Shown here: positions 43,512-54,069 of the stretch, in pieces
How positions within the stretch are numbered: the first letter of the stretch is position 1
Layout of the letters: each line of letters starts with the position of its first letter
Assembly: GCA_963731585.1 (NCBI GenBank)
Contig: CAVSWC010000003.1
Span: 930,001-994,000, forward strand
From: CANKHA01 sp963731585
Lineage (GTDB): Bacteria; Pseudomonadota; Alphaproteobacteria; Rhizobiales; Xanthobacteraceae
Length of the DNA stretch: 64,000 nucleotides
Reading direction: 5' to 3'
Notes under the pieces: model-generated
Told to the model about the DNA's origin: nothing
Seen by the model: only the letters and a program-made list of their open reading frames with translations
The model's database searches: none
Position numbers and translations under genes: made by a program

Positions 43512-44479
43512 TTAGTACTGGCCGGTGACAAGCCTAACGACGACAGGCAATAGAATGACGACGAATATCACCGGAAAGATGCAGATCATCATCGGAATCG
43601 TAGAGCTTGGCCGGCAGCGCATACGCCTTCTCCTCGGCGCGCGAGAGGCGCTTGTGTCGCATGTCGTCGCTATAGACCCGCAGCGCATCGGTGATGCTTG
43701 AACCGAGCTCTGTCGATTGCTGGATCAGGGTGGCGAAGGAGCGTGCTTCTGGCAGGCCCAACCGGTCTGCCAAATGCTCAAGCGCCTCCGTCAATGAGCG
43801 CCCAGCGCGGATTTCCAGGTTGGTCATGTGGATATTGGCGCAAAGCGATGGATAGGAATCCGTCAACTCGCTGCCGACGCGTGTCAACGACGCTTCCATG
43901 CTCAGGCCGGAATCGGCGCAAACCACCAGCAGGTCCATGAGATCGGGAAAGCCCGACTGATGCTCCGCCTTGCGCGCTTTGATGCGCCGATTGAGATAGA
44001 AGCTCGGCGCGTAATAGCCTGCGACGCCGGCGGCTATCATCATCATCCACAGCGTCGATCCCGATGTTGAGATCAATGCCGGCGCTAACAAGAACACGCC
44101 GAAAGCGAGCCCGACTGCGAGCCCGGTGCGCGCCAGGAAGAAAAATCCCACGCCGCGCGGATCGTAGATGCCTGCATGCAGCAGCCGCTGGCGCAGCACT
44201 TTCATATCTTTGTTGTCGCCGGCGGAATAGTGCTTGGTCGTGTAGTCCAGCAGCCGCTTGGCCGCTTTGATGCTGGAGTGGCGCAGCGATCGCCCCCGCC
44301 CTGCTGTCTCGCTCCTCGCCCCCGCTAATTCCAGCGGCGCGCCGCTTGACTTCACCACGCACACGCAGGCCTGCCATCACTGAGAAAGCCAGCGTGGCGG
44401 TGGCGAGAAAAATCATCAACGCCAGCATCATCTGCGGACCGCCGAGCAAGCCTCCAAAAAGGTCGGATCCGATATTCAT
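43512..44479 (-). CDS. tadC: TadC inner-membrane pilus assembly protein (two frameshifts)
   Basis: Starts MNIGSDLFGGLLGGPQMMLA at 44479. The T2SS-F-type domain includes VAGYYAPSFYLNRRIKARKA, FPDLMDLLVVCADSGLSMEA and FATLIQQSTELGSSITDALR. +1 changes near 44295 and 43600 split it. The true C-terminus reads TIPMMICIFPVIFVVILLPV and ends VTGQY at 43512. Joined length is about 321 residues with three to four membrane helices. With TadB it forms the inner-membrane platform for the CpaF/TadA ATPase. It starts 3 bases after the TadB stop. Confidence 0.88.
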
Positions 44480-44482
44480 GGC

Positions 44483-45458
44483 TCAGATCTTAAAGTTGAC
44501 AAGGCGGTACATGATGAAATTTCCGATGCCCATCCAGCAGCCGGCAGCGGTCAGCGCGATCTTGGTGAGGTCCTGATGCCATACCTCGCTGTAGAAATTT
44601 GGCGATACCACGTTGATCATCAGGAACATGACGAACGGCAGCGAGGAAAGGATCAGCGCGGACGCGCGGCCCTCCGAGGCGAGCGCGCGAATCTTGCGCC
44701 GCATCTTGAAGCGCTCGCGGATAACCTTTGAAAGGTTCTCCAGGATCTCGCCGAGATTACCGCCAGTGGAGGACTGAATTGCCACAGCGGTCACGAACAG
44801 CGGCAAGTCGTCCTGACCGACCCGGAAGTAGAGATTGCGCATCGCCGTCTCCAGGTCGGCGCCATAGGTGATCTCGTCAGCGACGATGCCAAATTCCGAT
44901 CCGATCGGGTCCGGCTGCTCGCGCGCCACCATGGCGATTGCGATTGGCACGGGATGGCCGGCGCGCAGGCTGCGCACGATAATGTCGATCGAGTCGGGAA
45001 ATTGGGCGGCGAATTTCTTCTGCCGCCTCCCGCGCAAAATGCGCAGCACGAGATAGGGCAGGGCGGTGCTGCACAACAGTCCGACCATCAGGGCTTGTAG
45101 GACGTTGCCGCGAACGACGAACGCGATGCCGAAGGCCGTCAGCGCGCCGATGCGACGCGAAGAGCACAAGCTTGCCGATGCCCAGCGAAAGCCCGGATTG
45201 CAGCACCAGCCGATTGAGCCATTCGAGCGACAGGCGATAATCGCCGCCGCTGGTAAGGCCGCGCTCCCGCCGCAGCTGGATCAGGACGGTTTCGCGATCC
45301 ACCTTGTTATGCATCAGCCGCAGGCGGCGATTGACATTGTTGCGGTAGGACGCGCCGGCGAAGCAGAGAAAATACACCGCCTCGAACAAGAAGATCGCGG
45401 AGGCGGCCGCCAGGAGGTAAACCAGATAGATCGGATTGAAATCGAAGAACGAGGTCAC
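44483..45458 (-). CDS. tadB: TadB inner-membrane pilus assembly protein (one frameshift)
   Basis: GTG start at 45458 overlaps the TadA stop (GTGA), reading TSFFDFNPIYLVYLLAAAS. After a cytoplasmic part (RLMHNKVDRETVLIQLRRER) one extra C near 45168 shifts the frame. The protein resumes with IGALTAFGIAFVVRG. The T2SS-F domain (FPDSIDIIVRSLRAGHPVPI, STGGNLGEILENLSKVIRER) and the final two helices follow. Joined length is about 324 residues. It forms the platform with TadC. Confidence 0.88.
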
Positions 45459-46879
45459 AGCGGCCGTCCCGGGTCGAAATAGCTGCCGGGGATCTTGATG
45501 CCCTGATTCACCAGATCGGCCAGGAAGCGCGGCCGCACGCCGGTCGCGGCGTAATGGCCCTGTACCGCCCCGTCCGGCGCAGTGCCGGTGCGGACATATT
45601 TGAAGATCTCCTGCATCTGGATGATGTCGCCTTCCAGGCCGGTGATCTCGGCGATGCTGGTGACCTTGCGCTTGCCATCGGACTGACGCGACAGCTGCAC
45701 GATCAATTGAATGGCGTTTGCAATCTGTCCGCGGATCGAGGCAACCGTCATCGGTAGGCCCGCCATACCGATCATCTGCTCCAGGCGTGAGATGGCATCG
45801 CGCGGTGTATTGGCGTGGATGGTGGCCATCGAGCCTTCGTGGCCGGTGTTCATCGCCTGCAACATATCGAAGGCTTCCTCGCCGCGGCACTCGCCAAGGA
45901 TGATGCGGTCGGGACGCATCCGCAGCGCGTTCTTCACCAGTTCGCGCTGGCGGATCTCACCTTTGCCTTCGATATTCGGCGGCCGGGTTTCCATGCGGCC
46001 GACATGCGGTTGCTGCAGCTGCAGCTCGGCAGCGTCTTCAATGGTGAGCAGCCGCTCCTTCTCGGAAATAAAGGCCGAGAGCGCGTTGAGCATGGTGGTC
46101 TTGCCGGAGCCGGTGCCGCCGGAAATGATGGTGGTGATACGCGCTTTCACTGCCGCCGCCAGCACCTCCGCCATCTGCGGCCGCAGCGCGCCGACCTCGA
46201 TCAGCTTGTTGAGGCTGAACGGCTTCTTGGAGAATTTTCGGATGGAAACCAGTGGGCCGTCGACGCCGATGGGCCGCACTGCCACGTTGACGCGCGAGCC
46301 GTCGAGCAGGCGCGCGTCGCACATCGGGTGCAATTCATCCACGCGGCGGCCTACCGCAGAAACGATCTTGTTGATGATGCGCAGTAGATGCGCCTCGTCC
46401 TTGAAGCGCACTGCGCAAGGCTCCAGCACGCCGCTGCGCTCGACGTAAACGCATTCGTGGCCGTTAATCAGAATATCGGCGATGCTCGGGTCCTTGAGCA
46501 GCGGCTCGAGCGGACCGAGCCCGGTCATTTCGTCCAGGATCTCGGAAACAAACCCGTTGAGCTCCTCGGTATTAAGCGCCAGCCGCTCGACGAGAATATA
46601 TCGGGTGACGAGCTGCAGGATATGTTGGCGCATCTCGTCTTCCGAAAGCTTCTCCAGCGCGGAGAGATTGACCTCTTCGATCAGCCGGCGGTGCAGGCGC
46701 ACCTTGGCGTCGAGCAGCTTGTCACTGCGCAGCGGGTTAGCGGGCGCGGCCGGAACGGGCTCCGCAGCCAGCTCCGGGAAAACGGTCCAGGAAACGCCTT
46801 CCAGCGGAGCGGCCGGTTCCTCGACCAACGGCGCCGGCGCAGGAGCGCGACGAGCTGTAAAACGACCGATCATTGTCAT
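45455..46879 (-). CDS. tadA: CpaF/TadA pilus assembly ATPase
   Basis: 474 residues from ATG at 46879 (MTMIGRFTARRAPAPAP), with GCGGAAG upstream. An intact T2SS-E ATPase: N-terminal helical domain (LDAKVRLHRRLIEEVNLSAL), Walker A GGTGSGKTTMLNAL, an Asp box around DAAELQLQQPHVGRMETRPP, Walker B region RPDRIILGECRGEEAFDML, and a His box (NTGHEGSMATIHANTPRDAI). It powers Flp pilin extension at the inner membrane. It is translationally coupled to tadB. Confidence 0.95.
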   Translation of the reverse strand: MTMIGRFTARRAPAPAPLVEEPAAPLEGVSWTVFPELAAEPVPAAPANPLRSDKLLDAKVRLHRRLIEEVNLSALEKLSEDEMRQHILQLVTRYILVERLALNTEELNGFVSEILDEMTGLGPLEPLLKDPSIADILINGHECVYVERSGVLEPCAVRFKDEAHLLRIINKIVSAVGRRVDELHPMCDARLLDGSRVNVAVRPIGVDGPLVSIRKFSKKPFSLNKLIEVGALRPQMAEVLAAAVKARITTIISGGTGSGKTTMLNALSAFISEKERLLTIEDAAELQLQQPHVGRMETRPPNIEGKGEIRQRELVKNALRMRPDRIILGECRGEEAFDMLQAMNTGHEGSMATIHANTPRDAISRLEQMIGMAGLPMTVASIRGQIANAIQLIVQLSRQSDGKRKVTSIAEITGLEGDIIQMQEIFKYVRTGTAPDGAVQGHYAATGVRPRFLADLVNQGIKIPGSYFDPGRPL

Positions 46880-46904
46880 GCTTCCGCCGATGCCTATCCG
46901 CTTC

Positions 46905-48133
46905 TCACCGTGCGAGCGAGAGCTTGAGTTTGTTTGCAAGTGGGGCGACCAGCGAGGATGCCCGATTGACAGCAGCCGCAGGCGCGATCAGCTTCTTGAG
47001 CTGGAGCGTGATCTTGTTGCCGGCCTTGACGCTCTCAAGCGGGACACCGCGGTCGATCGCCTCGCGGACAAGATTGTAGTGGTTGGGAATGCACGACAGG
47101 AAAGAGTCACCCAGAGCCTGCTCGATGTCCGCGAGACGCACACCGGACGAGAACATTCGCTGCTCGAAGCGGTTGACGATGACCTTAGGTTTCGGGCCGT
47201 CGCCCAGCCGTTCGCCGATAGCCGCGACAAGCTGCTTGGCGTGGCGCAGGCTTGGCACAGTAGCCTCGCTGATGATGAAGATATTATTGGAGCCAAGCAG
47301 CACGCTGTCTGTCCAGGAGAACCAGGTGCGCGGCATGTCGATCACGACGTAATCAAAATGGGTGGAGATCAGATCGAGCAGCCGGGTAACCATCTCCGGG
47401 TCGAAAGAGCGCATCTCGGCCGGACGGTTGGGGGCAGCGATGACGGCAAGCCCGGAAGAATGATGCGACAGCATCACTTCCAGCAGTTGGCGATCGAGCC
47501 GTTCCGGCCGCGGCTCGATCTCGCTGAGATTCAGCCGGGGCTCCAGGTCGAGATAGTCGGCGCAGGCGCCATTCTGGAAATTCAGGTCGGCCAGGCAGGT
47601 GGAGGTTGCGCCGCGGGCGCCGTTGTTGAGCAGGAGCATGGCGGTCTGGATTGCAAGCGTGGTCACGCCCGCACCGCCCACGGCCGGCAGGAAGGTATAG
47701 ATCGGCGCTTCCTTGGTCTCCTTACCGGCAGGGGCCCTCGCCACCCGCGCGCAGGCGCGCACCAGTTCGGCCGGCTGTACCGGCTTAACCAGGAAATCCG
47801 CTACCCGCATTTGCAGCAGCGTGCGCGCGACTTCAGCGTCAAAGGACTGGAGTCAGCACCACGATCGGCGGCCAGGTCCCGATCGCGGACATGAAGGCCG
47901 CGCAGCGCCTGCATTTCCTCTTCGCGCGAAGTATCGAGGTCAATCACCACCACGGTGGCGCCGGCGACATCGAAACTCTCCACCACCTCCGGCAGCGTTC
48001 CCCTAACGACCTGCAAATCGATCTGGGCGCTGGCGTTGAAGGTGGCGCGCGCCGATTCCTCAAAACTGGCATCCGCGGTGAGGATGACCACCTGCGTTTT
48101 GCTCGCGGTATTTTTGGAACCACTCATCAGCAT
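46905..48133 (-). CDS. cpaE: CpaE/TadZ pilus localisation protein (two frameshifts)
   Basis: Starts MLMSGSKNTASKTQVVILTA at 48133. An N-terminal receiver-like domain (TVVVIDLDTSREEEMQAL) is broken by +1 changes near 47875 and 47845. It resumes as MRVADFLVKPVQPAELVRAC. The C-terminal ParA/MinD-like domain has the atypical P-loop PAVGGAGVTTLAIQTA, in which the usual lysine is absent as in other TadZ proteins, and FDYVVIDMPRTWFSWTDSVL. TadZ/CpaE positions the pilus machine at the pole. Joined length is about 409 residues. Confidence 0.87.
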
Positions 48134-48161
48134 GTCACGAACCAGTGTTCTTGCTTGCAGG

Positions 48162-48488
48162 TCAGGGCTTGGCTGCAGGGGCCGCAGCGGCCGGAGCTTC
48201 CGCCTGATAGCCGGCAGAGCTCGTGGTGGGGTTCACCGGTACGGTCACCTTGTTGGTGCGGTAGCGCTCGACCGCCGACTGCATCCTCTGGCCGTTGAAG
48301 GCGATGTTTCGGTTGGAGCTCTGCGCCGGCCATGGGTCCACCATGTGGGTGACCTGGTTGCTGTAGAGATCGTCGCCAGCCGAGAGCGAGATCGTATCCC
48401 GCCGGTCGAGATAGAGATCCGAGCAGCCAGCCAGCGCGGTTGCTGCGAGGAATACGCAGATTGCGAGCTTAGTTCTTGACCGAGACAA
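48162..48488 (-). CDS. Short CpaD-position lipoprotein of the pilus locus
   Basis: 108 residues from a TTG at 48488, overlapping the end of the secretin gene by 20 bases. A signal peptide with lipobox LAGC (LAICVFLAATALAGC) is followed by DLYLDRRDTISLSAGDDLYS and NKVTVPVNPTTSSAGYQAEA. The genomic place is that of cpaD, but the protein is about half the usual CpaD length, with only the early YxxRxxI-type segment. Probably an outer-membrane lipoprotein acting with the secretin. Confidence 0.75.
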   Translation of the reverse strand: MSRSRTKLAICVFLAATALAGCSDLYLDRRDTISLSAGDDLYSNQVTHMVDPWPAQSSNRNIAFNGQRMQSAVERYRTNKVTVPVNPTTSSAGYQAEAPAAAAPAAKP

Positions 48489-49875
48489 TGGTGCCTCCTC
48501 TTTTTGACAATTCGAGAACGTGACCGATCATCGGATGGGTCGCGCCGGAGGCCAGCCGGGCAGCCTCGCGGCGGATTTCTGATTTGCCCATCAAGAAGAA
48601 GTCTATGTCGTTGGCGGGCAGCGTTTTGTCGAGCGGGGTCTTGACGACGTCGCCCGGGCGTGCCGGGCGCACGAGGCGCGGCGTCACGATGATCGCCAAG
48701 TCAGTCTCGCTCTTCTGATAGGACTTGCTGGAGAACAGCGCGCCGAGGATCGGCACGTCGCCGAGCCAGGGAAGCTGCTCTTGTGCCGTTGTGTTGTTGT
48801 TCTGCAAGAGGCCGCCGATTACGAAGCTCTGGCCATCGCGCAACTCTACCGTGGTATCGGCGCGGCGGACGATCAGTGCGGGTACCGAAAGCCCGTTGCC
48901 GAGATTGACCGAATGGTTCGGGTCGAACTGGCTGACCTCGGGCACGATCTTCAGATTGATCAGGCCGCCTTTCAGCACCGTGGGGGTGAAGGCGAGCCCA
49001 ACGCCATAGCGCTTGAACTCGACGGTGACCGATCCGAGCGAGCCGGCCACGGGGATGGGGTATTCGCCGCCCGCCAGGAAGCTCGCGGTATCACCCGAAA
49101 GCGCGGTCAGGTTCGGTTCCGCCAAGCTGCGCGCGAGGCCCTGTTCCTCCAGGGCATTGATAAAGGCGTCGGTGGTGATGCCGCCCGCGACCATGCGCGC
49201 CATGGCAACGCCGAAAGGCGGTGCACCGGAGAGGACGCCCGCAGCAAGCCCGGCAGCGCGGGGGAGAAGGTCAGCCCGCTTCCGCGCTCCGATCACAGCA
49301 CCGCCGGAGGAGCCGAACACGTTCCACTGCACGCCGAGTTCGCGGCTCGCCTGGCGAGATGCCTCGACGAAACGCACTTCCAGCATGACCTGCTGGGGTG
49401 CATCGACGCTCACCGAATTGATCACGTCCGGCCCGAACTGCTTGGCCACGCTCAGAGCTTGGTCGAGCGTGACGGCATCCGGAGCATTTCCAGTGAGCAG
49501 GATCTTGCCATTTGCGGTGCCGACCCGAATGCCGGCATGGGAGAAGCGGCGAGTGATTTCCGACGACAGCATCGAGGTGTCGTAGGTCACCTCGACATCG
49601 AACATGCCGACTAGCTGCTTGCCTTCGCCATAGGCGGTGATGCGGGTGGTCCCGCTCTTGCGCCCAAGGATCGATAGCGACTTGTCGGTCAGCACGTTCA
49701 CGTCCGCGATTTCTGGATCGCCCACCGTCACATCAGTGAAGCTTATGTCGGTGCGGACGTCGGCAGATTTGCCGATCGAGACGTTCACCGTCGCGGTGCG
49801 GTTCTGCCCTGAAATTTGCACTAACTTCTGTGCGTGCGCCTCGGCCATGGGCAGCAGAGCGCCGATAGCCAGCAT
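48469..49875 (-). CDS. cpaC: CpaC/RcpA pilus secretin
   Basis: 468 residues from ATG at 49875 (MLAIGALLPMAEAHAQ). The signal peptide appears truncated in this frame. A GTG at 49933 in another frame followed by one base change would give a fuller signal sequence, so one more frame error is likely near 49895. Domains are N0-like (ATVNVSIGKSADVRTD), a BON-like part (GNAPDAVTLDQALSVAKQFG) and the secretin core (VMLEVRFVEASRQASRELGV, ELRDGQSFVIGGLLQNN, WLGDVPILGALFSSKSYQKS). It forms the outer-membrane ring of the Flp pilus. Confidence 0.9.
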   Translation of the reverse strand: MLAIGALLPMAEAHAQKLVQISGQNRTATVNVSIGKSADVRTDISFTDVTVGDPEIADVNVLTDKSLSILGRKSGTTRITAYGEGKQLVGMFDVEVTYDTSMLSSEITRRFSHAGIRVGTANGKILLTGNAPDAVTLDQALSVAKQFGPDVINSVSVDAPQQVMLEVRFVEASRQASRELGVQWNVFGSSGGAVIGARKRADLLPRAAGLAAGVLSGAPPFGVAMARMVAGGITTDAFINALEEQGLARSLAEPNLTALSGDTASFLAGGEYPIPVAGSLGSVTVEFKRYGVGLAFTPTVLKGGLINLKIVPEVSQFDPNHSVNLGNGLSVPALIVRRADTTVELRDGQSFVIGGLLQNNNTTAQEQLPWLGDVPILGALFSSKSYQKSETDLAIIVTPRLVRPARPGDVVKTPLDKTLPANDIDFFLMGKSEIRREAARLASGATHPMIGHVLELSKRGGTIVSVKN

Positions 49876-49964
49876 TGCCGCAAGTGAAAGCCGGCGGATT
49901 ACGCTGCCGGCATCTTGTCTGTTTGTGATTCACGTTACTCTCCCCGTCCCTTGTTCAACGTCCC

Positions 49965-50873
49965 CTAATTCGAAAAAGCGCGGCTGAAGAACCCTCCCTT
50001 TTGCTCTGTTCCTTCAAGCGGCACGCTATATTCCTGCTTCGTTATTCCCCGAGTGACGACGACGCGCTTGACGTCGGATGCGGCGGCTTTGCCGTCGAGA
50101 TCCGAAAGAGTGATGCGCTTGGTGCTTTCGGCGGCGGTTTCACCGGCCTTCCGCAGCAAGAGCGAAAGATTTCCTACCGAGGAAGCGAGCCAGACCCGCT
50201 GTGCCTGATCGGTCGAAACTTCGAGCGTCACCGCCTTGGCCACTGCGGGCTTGTCGGCGCTGATGTCGGCGGATTGATCGACCGCGAGCACCCGCGCGTT
50301 TTGCAAGACGATCTCGGTGCTCGCCTTTTCCTTGTCGGTCTGGCGCGTGAGCACCACATCGACGCGGTCGCCTGGCAGCACAAAGCCGCCGACGCCCTCG
50401 ACGTCATTGACGCGGATGGTCACGGCCTTCATGCCGTCCTGCACCAGCGACGACAGCGTCGCGCGCTGGCCGGCCCCGGTGACTTTCAGTGCAAGCACCG
50501 GCTCGTTTACTTCGACCGGCGTCAGCACCACGCGCTTTCCGCCCGCCAGGATTTCCGAGATACTGTTGAAGGCGCCCTTCGGCACCGCGTCCTGCGACCA
50601 CGGAATTTCGCGCAACGAATCCGCTTTGAGTTCCATCCCGTAGCGCAACGGTTTTGCCGCCACGACGATGGTCTTGGTAGTCAATGGCTTCTTCTGATCC
50701 GCGAGACTACGCATGCGCATCTCTTCCTGACTGTTCAACCAAGCCTGCGCGATGAAGACCGCAAGCAAGCCGAACAGAACGGCAAAGCCGACCATTACGA
50801 TTGAACTGACACGCACGGCACGCTTCCTGTTTGACGCAGATAAACTTTCGTTGCTGGCATTGGTAATCGACAT
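49965..50873 (-). CDS. cpaB: CpaB/RcpC pilus assembly protein
   Basis: 302 residues, MSITNASNESLSASNRKRAV. One membrane helix (VMVGFAVLFGLLAVFIAQAW) precedes a periplasmic SAF domain (VVAAKPLRYGMELKADSLRE, PGDRVDVVLTRQTDKEKAST) and the RcpC_CpaB domain (VTIRVNDVEGVGGFVLPG). It is the first gene of the minus-strand pilus locus. Neither a Flp pilin gene nor the prepilin peptidase cpaA lies upstream in the 265-base gap to the next gene. Confidence 0.92.
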   Translation of the reverse strand: MSITNASNESLSASNRKRAVRVSSIVMVGFAVLFGLLAVFIAQAWLNSQEEMRMRSLADQKKPLTTKTIVVAAKPLRYGMELKADSLREIPWSQDAVPKGAFNSISEILAGGKRVVLTPVEVNEPVLALKVTGAGQRATLSSLVQDGMKAVTIRVNDVEGVGGFVLPGDRVDVVLTRQTDKEKASTEIVLQNARVLAVDQSADISADKPAVAKAVTLEVSTDQAQRVWLASSVGNLSLLLRKAGETAAESTKRITLSDLDGKAAASDVKRVVVTRGITKQEYSVPLEGTEQKGGFFSRAFSN

Positions 50874-51138
50874 AGGTTGTCGGAATGTATTGATGCGGGA
50901 CGCAGCAAGCCGCTTCTCTCCCTATGCTGAAAAGAGGCTGAATCGTTATTGTGTATGGGGCGTTTATGCGCTCGCTGTAAGATTGGAATAACCTTTACGA
51001 AAATTGAGAATTGATGCGCGCAAGTCGAAAGACCTCGGCGACACCGCGGAAACTATGCACGTGCATTCACTGCGCGCGGCTTACGCGCGGCTCGAAGAGT
51101 TTCTCGATGGAATTAAGAGATGAGAAAGGCTGATCGCA

Positions 51139-52395
51139 TCAGCCGTTGCCCTGCGCAGGCGTGGTGCGCGCGACAAGGGCCGCGACCAGAAGATTGCAGG
51201 CGCCGAGCGCCATGAACAATGCGGGCGTTCCGGCGCCCGCCTTCTGCAACAGCGATACGGCAAGCGACCCGCCCACCATGAAAGCGGCGTTGAGCACATT
51301 CACGGCCGCGACGACGCGCGCGCGGCGGTCAACGCCTGCCCAGGCCTGCACGGCGGCAAAGGCCGGCACGATGAAAAGCCCGCCGCCAATGGCGATCCCG
51401 GAGAGGTCGATCAGGCTGCGCACGCCGCGCAGCGAGCTCAGCACCGTATCGATGCCCGCCATCGTCGCGCCTGGCTGCATCGCGTAATTCGCCCATCCGA
51501 GATCAAGCGCGCAAAGCCCGAGAATAACGGCCCCGACCGGCGTCGGCCAAAGCAGGATGCGCCCGCGTGCGAGGAGGGCCGCGAGTCCTGAGCCGACCGC
51601 CACGGCAACGGAAAACACCGCCAAAAAGGCGGTCGCTACCTCCTCATTCCCTCCCAGCACCCTGCCGACGAGCGGAGGCAACAGCGACAGCACGATGATG
51701 CCGGAAAGCCAGAACCAGCTCGAAACCAGCGCACCCCACCACAGCCGCGGATCGGCCCATAACTGCCTGACCAGTGCCGCGGTGGAAGCAGCGATATTCC
51801 AGGAAATCGGCAGGCCGGGGGCAGCTTCGCCAGTCGGCGGAATGAACAGGCTCGCGCCCCAGCAGAGCAAGGCGAACCCAATCATCAGCAGCGACAAATG
51901 GGCCGGATCGCCGCCGCCCTGGGTCGCCAGGCCGCCGAAGATGGTGCCAAGCAGGATCGCAAGGAACGTGGCGCCTTCGACCAGCGCGTTGGCTGCAGGC
52001 AATTCCGCGCGCGCCAGATGGTCCGGCAGGATGCCATATTTGATCGGGCCAAACAGCGCGGCGATCGCCCCGAACAGAAACAGCGCCACGAACAGCACCG
52101 GCACCGAGTGCAAGCTGAATCCAGCCACCGCCACGAAGGCGATGCCGATCTCGATGAATTTCAGCCGCCGCGCCACCATCGCCTTGTCGAAGCGGTCGGC
52201 CATCTGTCCGCCGAAGGCAGAAAGGAAAAAGAACGGCGCGATGAAGATACCGCCGGCCAGCGTGATCAGCGCCTCGGCATTCGGCCCGCCGATTTGGAAC
52301 AGGATCAGAAAGACCAACGCGGTCTTGAGAAAGTTGTCGCTGAAAGCCGAAAAGAACTGGCACCAGAACAAGGGCGCGAAACGCCGCGACAGCAT
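51139..52395 (-). CDS. MFS transporter, LplT-like
   Basis: About 418 residues from ATG at 52395 (MLSRRFAPLFWCQFFSAFSD). A TTG at 52416 would add seven residues. Twelve hydrophobic helices. The start RRFAPLFW..FFSAFSDNF is typical of the lysophospholipid transporter LplT group, and FGPIKYGILPDHLARAELPA matches the loop in that group. LplT flips lysophospholipids inward across the inner membrane. No acyltransferase (Aas) domain is fused or adjacent, so the substrate is inferred from the family only. Confidence 0.85.
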   Translation of the reverse strand: MLSRRFAPLFWCQFFSAFSDNFLKTALVFLILFQIGGPNAEALITLAGGIFIAPFFFLSAFGGQMADRFDKAMVARRLKFIEIGIAFVAVAGFSLHSVPVLFVALFLFGAIAALFGPIKYGILPDHLARAELPAANALVEGATFLAILLGTIFGGLATQGGGDPAHLSLLMIGFALLCWGASLFIPPTGEAAPGLPISWNIAASTAALVRQLWADPRLWWGALVSSWFWLSGIIVLSLLPPLVGRVLGGNEEVATAFLAVFSVAVAVGSGLAALLARGRILLWPTPVGAVILGLCALDLGWANYAMQPGATMAGIDTVLSSLRGVRSLIDLSGIAIGGGLFIVPAFAAVQAWAGVDRRARVVAAVNVLNAAFMVGGSLAVSLLQKAGAGTPALFMALGACNLLVAALVARTTPAQGNG

Positions 52396-52511
52396 CAGGG
52401 AGTCATCCCCTGCCAATAGGTCCGATTACGGCGGTGAACAAGGGACGATCGGGGCAAACAAAACGGGCGGCCTCAAGACCGCCCCTTTTCGCGCCTGCCT
52501 TGCCCAAAGCC

Positions 52512-52616
52512 CTAGGGGAGGAGGGATTTCCGTCCGCTCACCTCCTGCAGCATGACGGCCGCCACGCTGAGACCGATCGCCGCCGCAGTGGTAATGCCGA
52601 AAAGGGAGATCCACAT
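52512..52616 (-). CDS. Possible 34-residue single-helix membrane peptide
   Basis: ATG at 52616 with GAGAGGTGG upstream. The peptide opens MWISLFGITTAAAIGLSVAA, a predicted membrane helix, and ends in a basic tail (GRKSLLP). It lies in the 437-base gap between the two MFS genes (52396-52832), where I see no other coding sequence. The ribosome binding site and composition support it. There is no homology evidence. Confidence 0.35.
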   Translation of the reverse strand: MWISLFGITTAAAIGLSVAAVMLQEVSGRKSLLP

Positions 52617-52832
52617 TTGAGCCACCTCTCGCAGGGTTCCGAGCCAGAAAACGCCGGGCGCCGGGGGTTGTTCCGCTGCATAATTAAAAAGTACAATCTG
52701 TGGTAGAATTCGGCGATTTCGGCGTAATGGCTGTTCAGCGCCGCGGCGTCCCATTTTTGTAATTTACCGGGTTGGTGGGCGATAAGACGATTGCCCATAT
52801 CGTCAAAAGCACCAGCCACAGGACGCCCTGAT

Positions 52833-54069
52833 TTGACCACCACTTCCGCGGCCGCCCTTTCGCCCGCAGGCGACCGCCGGCGGGAAAGCTGGCAGATCGC
52901 GCTCGTCAGCGCCGCGCATTTCGTCAGCCATTATTACATCATCCTGCTGGCGCCTCTGTTCGTCTTCATCCGGGCGGACTACGGCGTGAGCTACACCGAA
53001 CTCGGCTTTGCCTTCGTGGCCTTCAACGTCGTCACGGCACTGTTGCAGACGCCGGCGGGATTCCTTGTCGACCGCATCGGCGCAAAGCCATTGCTCGTCG
53101 CCGGTGTGGCGCTCGGGGCGGCCGCGATCGCGGTTGCGGGCATGGTGGATTCATTCTGGATCTTCGTCGCCATGTTCGGCGTCGCTGGATTGGCCAACAC
53201 CGTCTATCACCCAGCCGACTACACGCTGCTGTCGCAGGGCGTCTCGCACGAGCGCATGGGCCATGCCTTCTCGATCCATACTTTTGCCGGCATGCTTGGC
53301 GGCGCGGCTGCGCCAGCCAGCCTGCTGTTGCTGCATGCATTCGCCGGTTGGCGCGGCGCCTTCCTCGGCGCGGCCGCGTTCGGCTTCGTTATCGCCGCCG
53401 TCCTGGCATTGTCGCGCGACCTCGATGTGCGCCGGGCGCCGGCGGCGAAGCGTTGCTGCTGCAACCGATGCCGAAAACACCGGCTGGCGCCTGCTTTCGT
53501 CCTGGCCGATCCTGCAGAGCCTGCTGTTCTTCACCCTGCTCGCCATCGCCAATGCCGGATTGCAGAATTACTCCGTGGTGGCGTTGGGCGCGCTGTTCGA
53601 CACCCCGCTCACCGTCGCCAATACCGCCTTGTCGGCTTACCTGCTGCTCACCGCCATCGGCGTGCTGAGCGGAGGCTGGTTAGCGGGGCTCACCAAGCGG
53701 CATGCCCTGGTCGCCGCACTCGGCCTGTGCGCAGCCACGCTGGTTAGCTTCGTTATTGCAATGGTCGATCTCGGCAGCGTGCTGCTGATCGTCATGATGT
53801 CGGCCGCCGGATTCCTGACCGGCGTGATCATGCCGTCGCGCGACCTGATGGTCCGCGACAACACGCCGGCAGGATCGTTCGGCAAGGTTTTCGGCTTCGT
53901 CACCACCGGCTTCAACATCGGCGGCATCGTCTCGCCGCTGGTCTTCGGTTGGCTGATGGACAACAATAGCCCGCGCGGCGTCTTTCTATTGGTCGCGGCG
54001 GTTTCGCTGGTTTCCGTCATCACGGTCCTCGCCATTCCAAAACCGCGCCCATCAGCGCGCCAAGCGTGA
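52833..54069 (+). CDS. MFS transporter (one frameshift)
   Basis: Probable TTG start at 52833 (LTTTSAAALSPAGDRR), with an in-frame TTG at 52791 as alternative. The first six helices contain AAHFVSHYYIILLAPLFVFI and FLVDRIGAKPLLVAG. One extra T near 53453 shifts the frame in the central loop, after which NTGWRLLSSWPILQSLLFFT and the second six helices follow, with FLTGVIMPSRDLMVRDNTPA. Joined length is about 411 residues. Substrate unknown. The stop overlaps the GTG of the next gene (GTGA), so the two are coupled. Confidence 0.85.
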
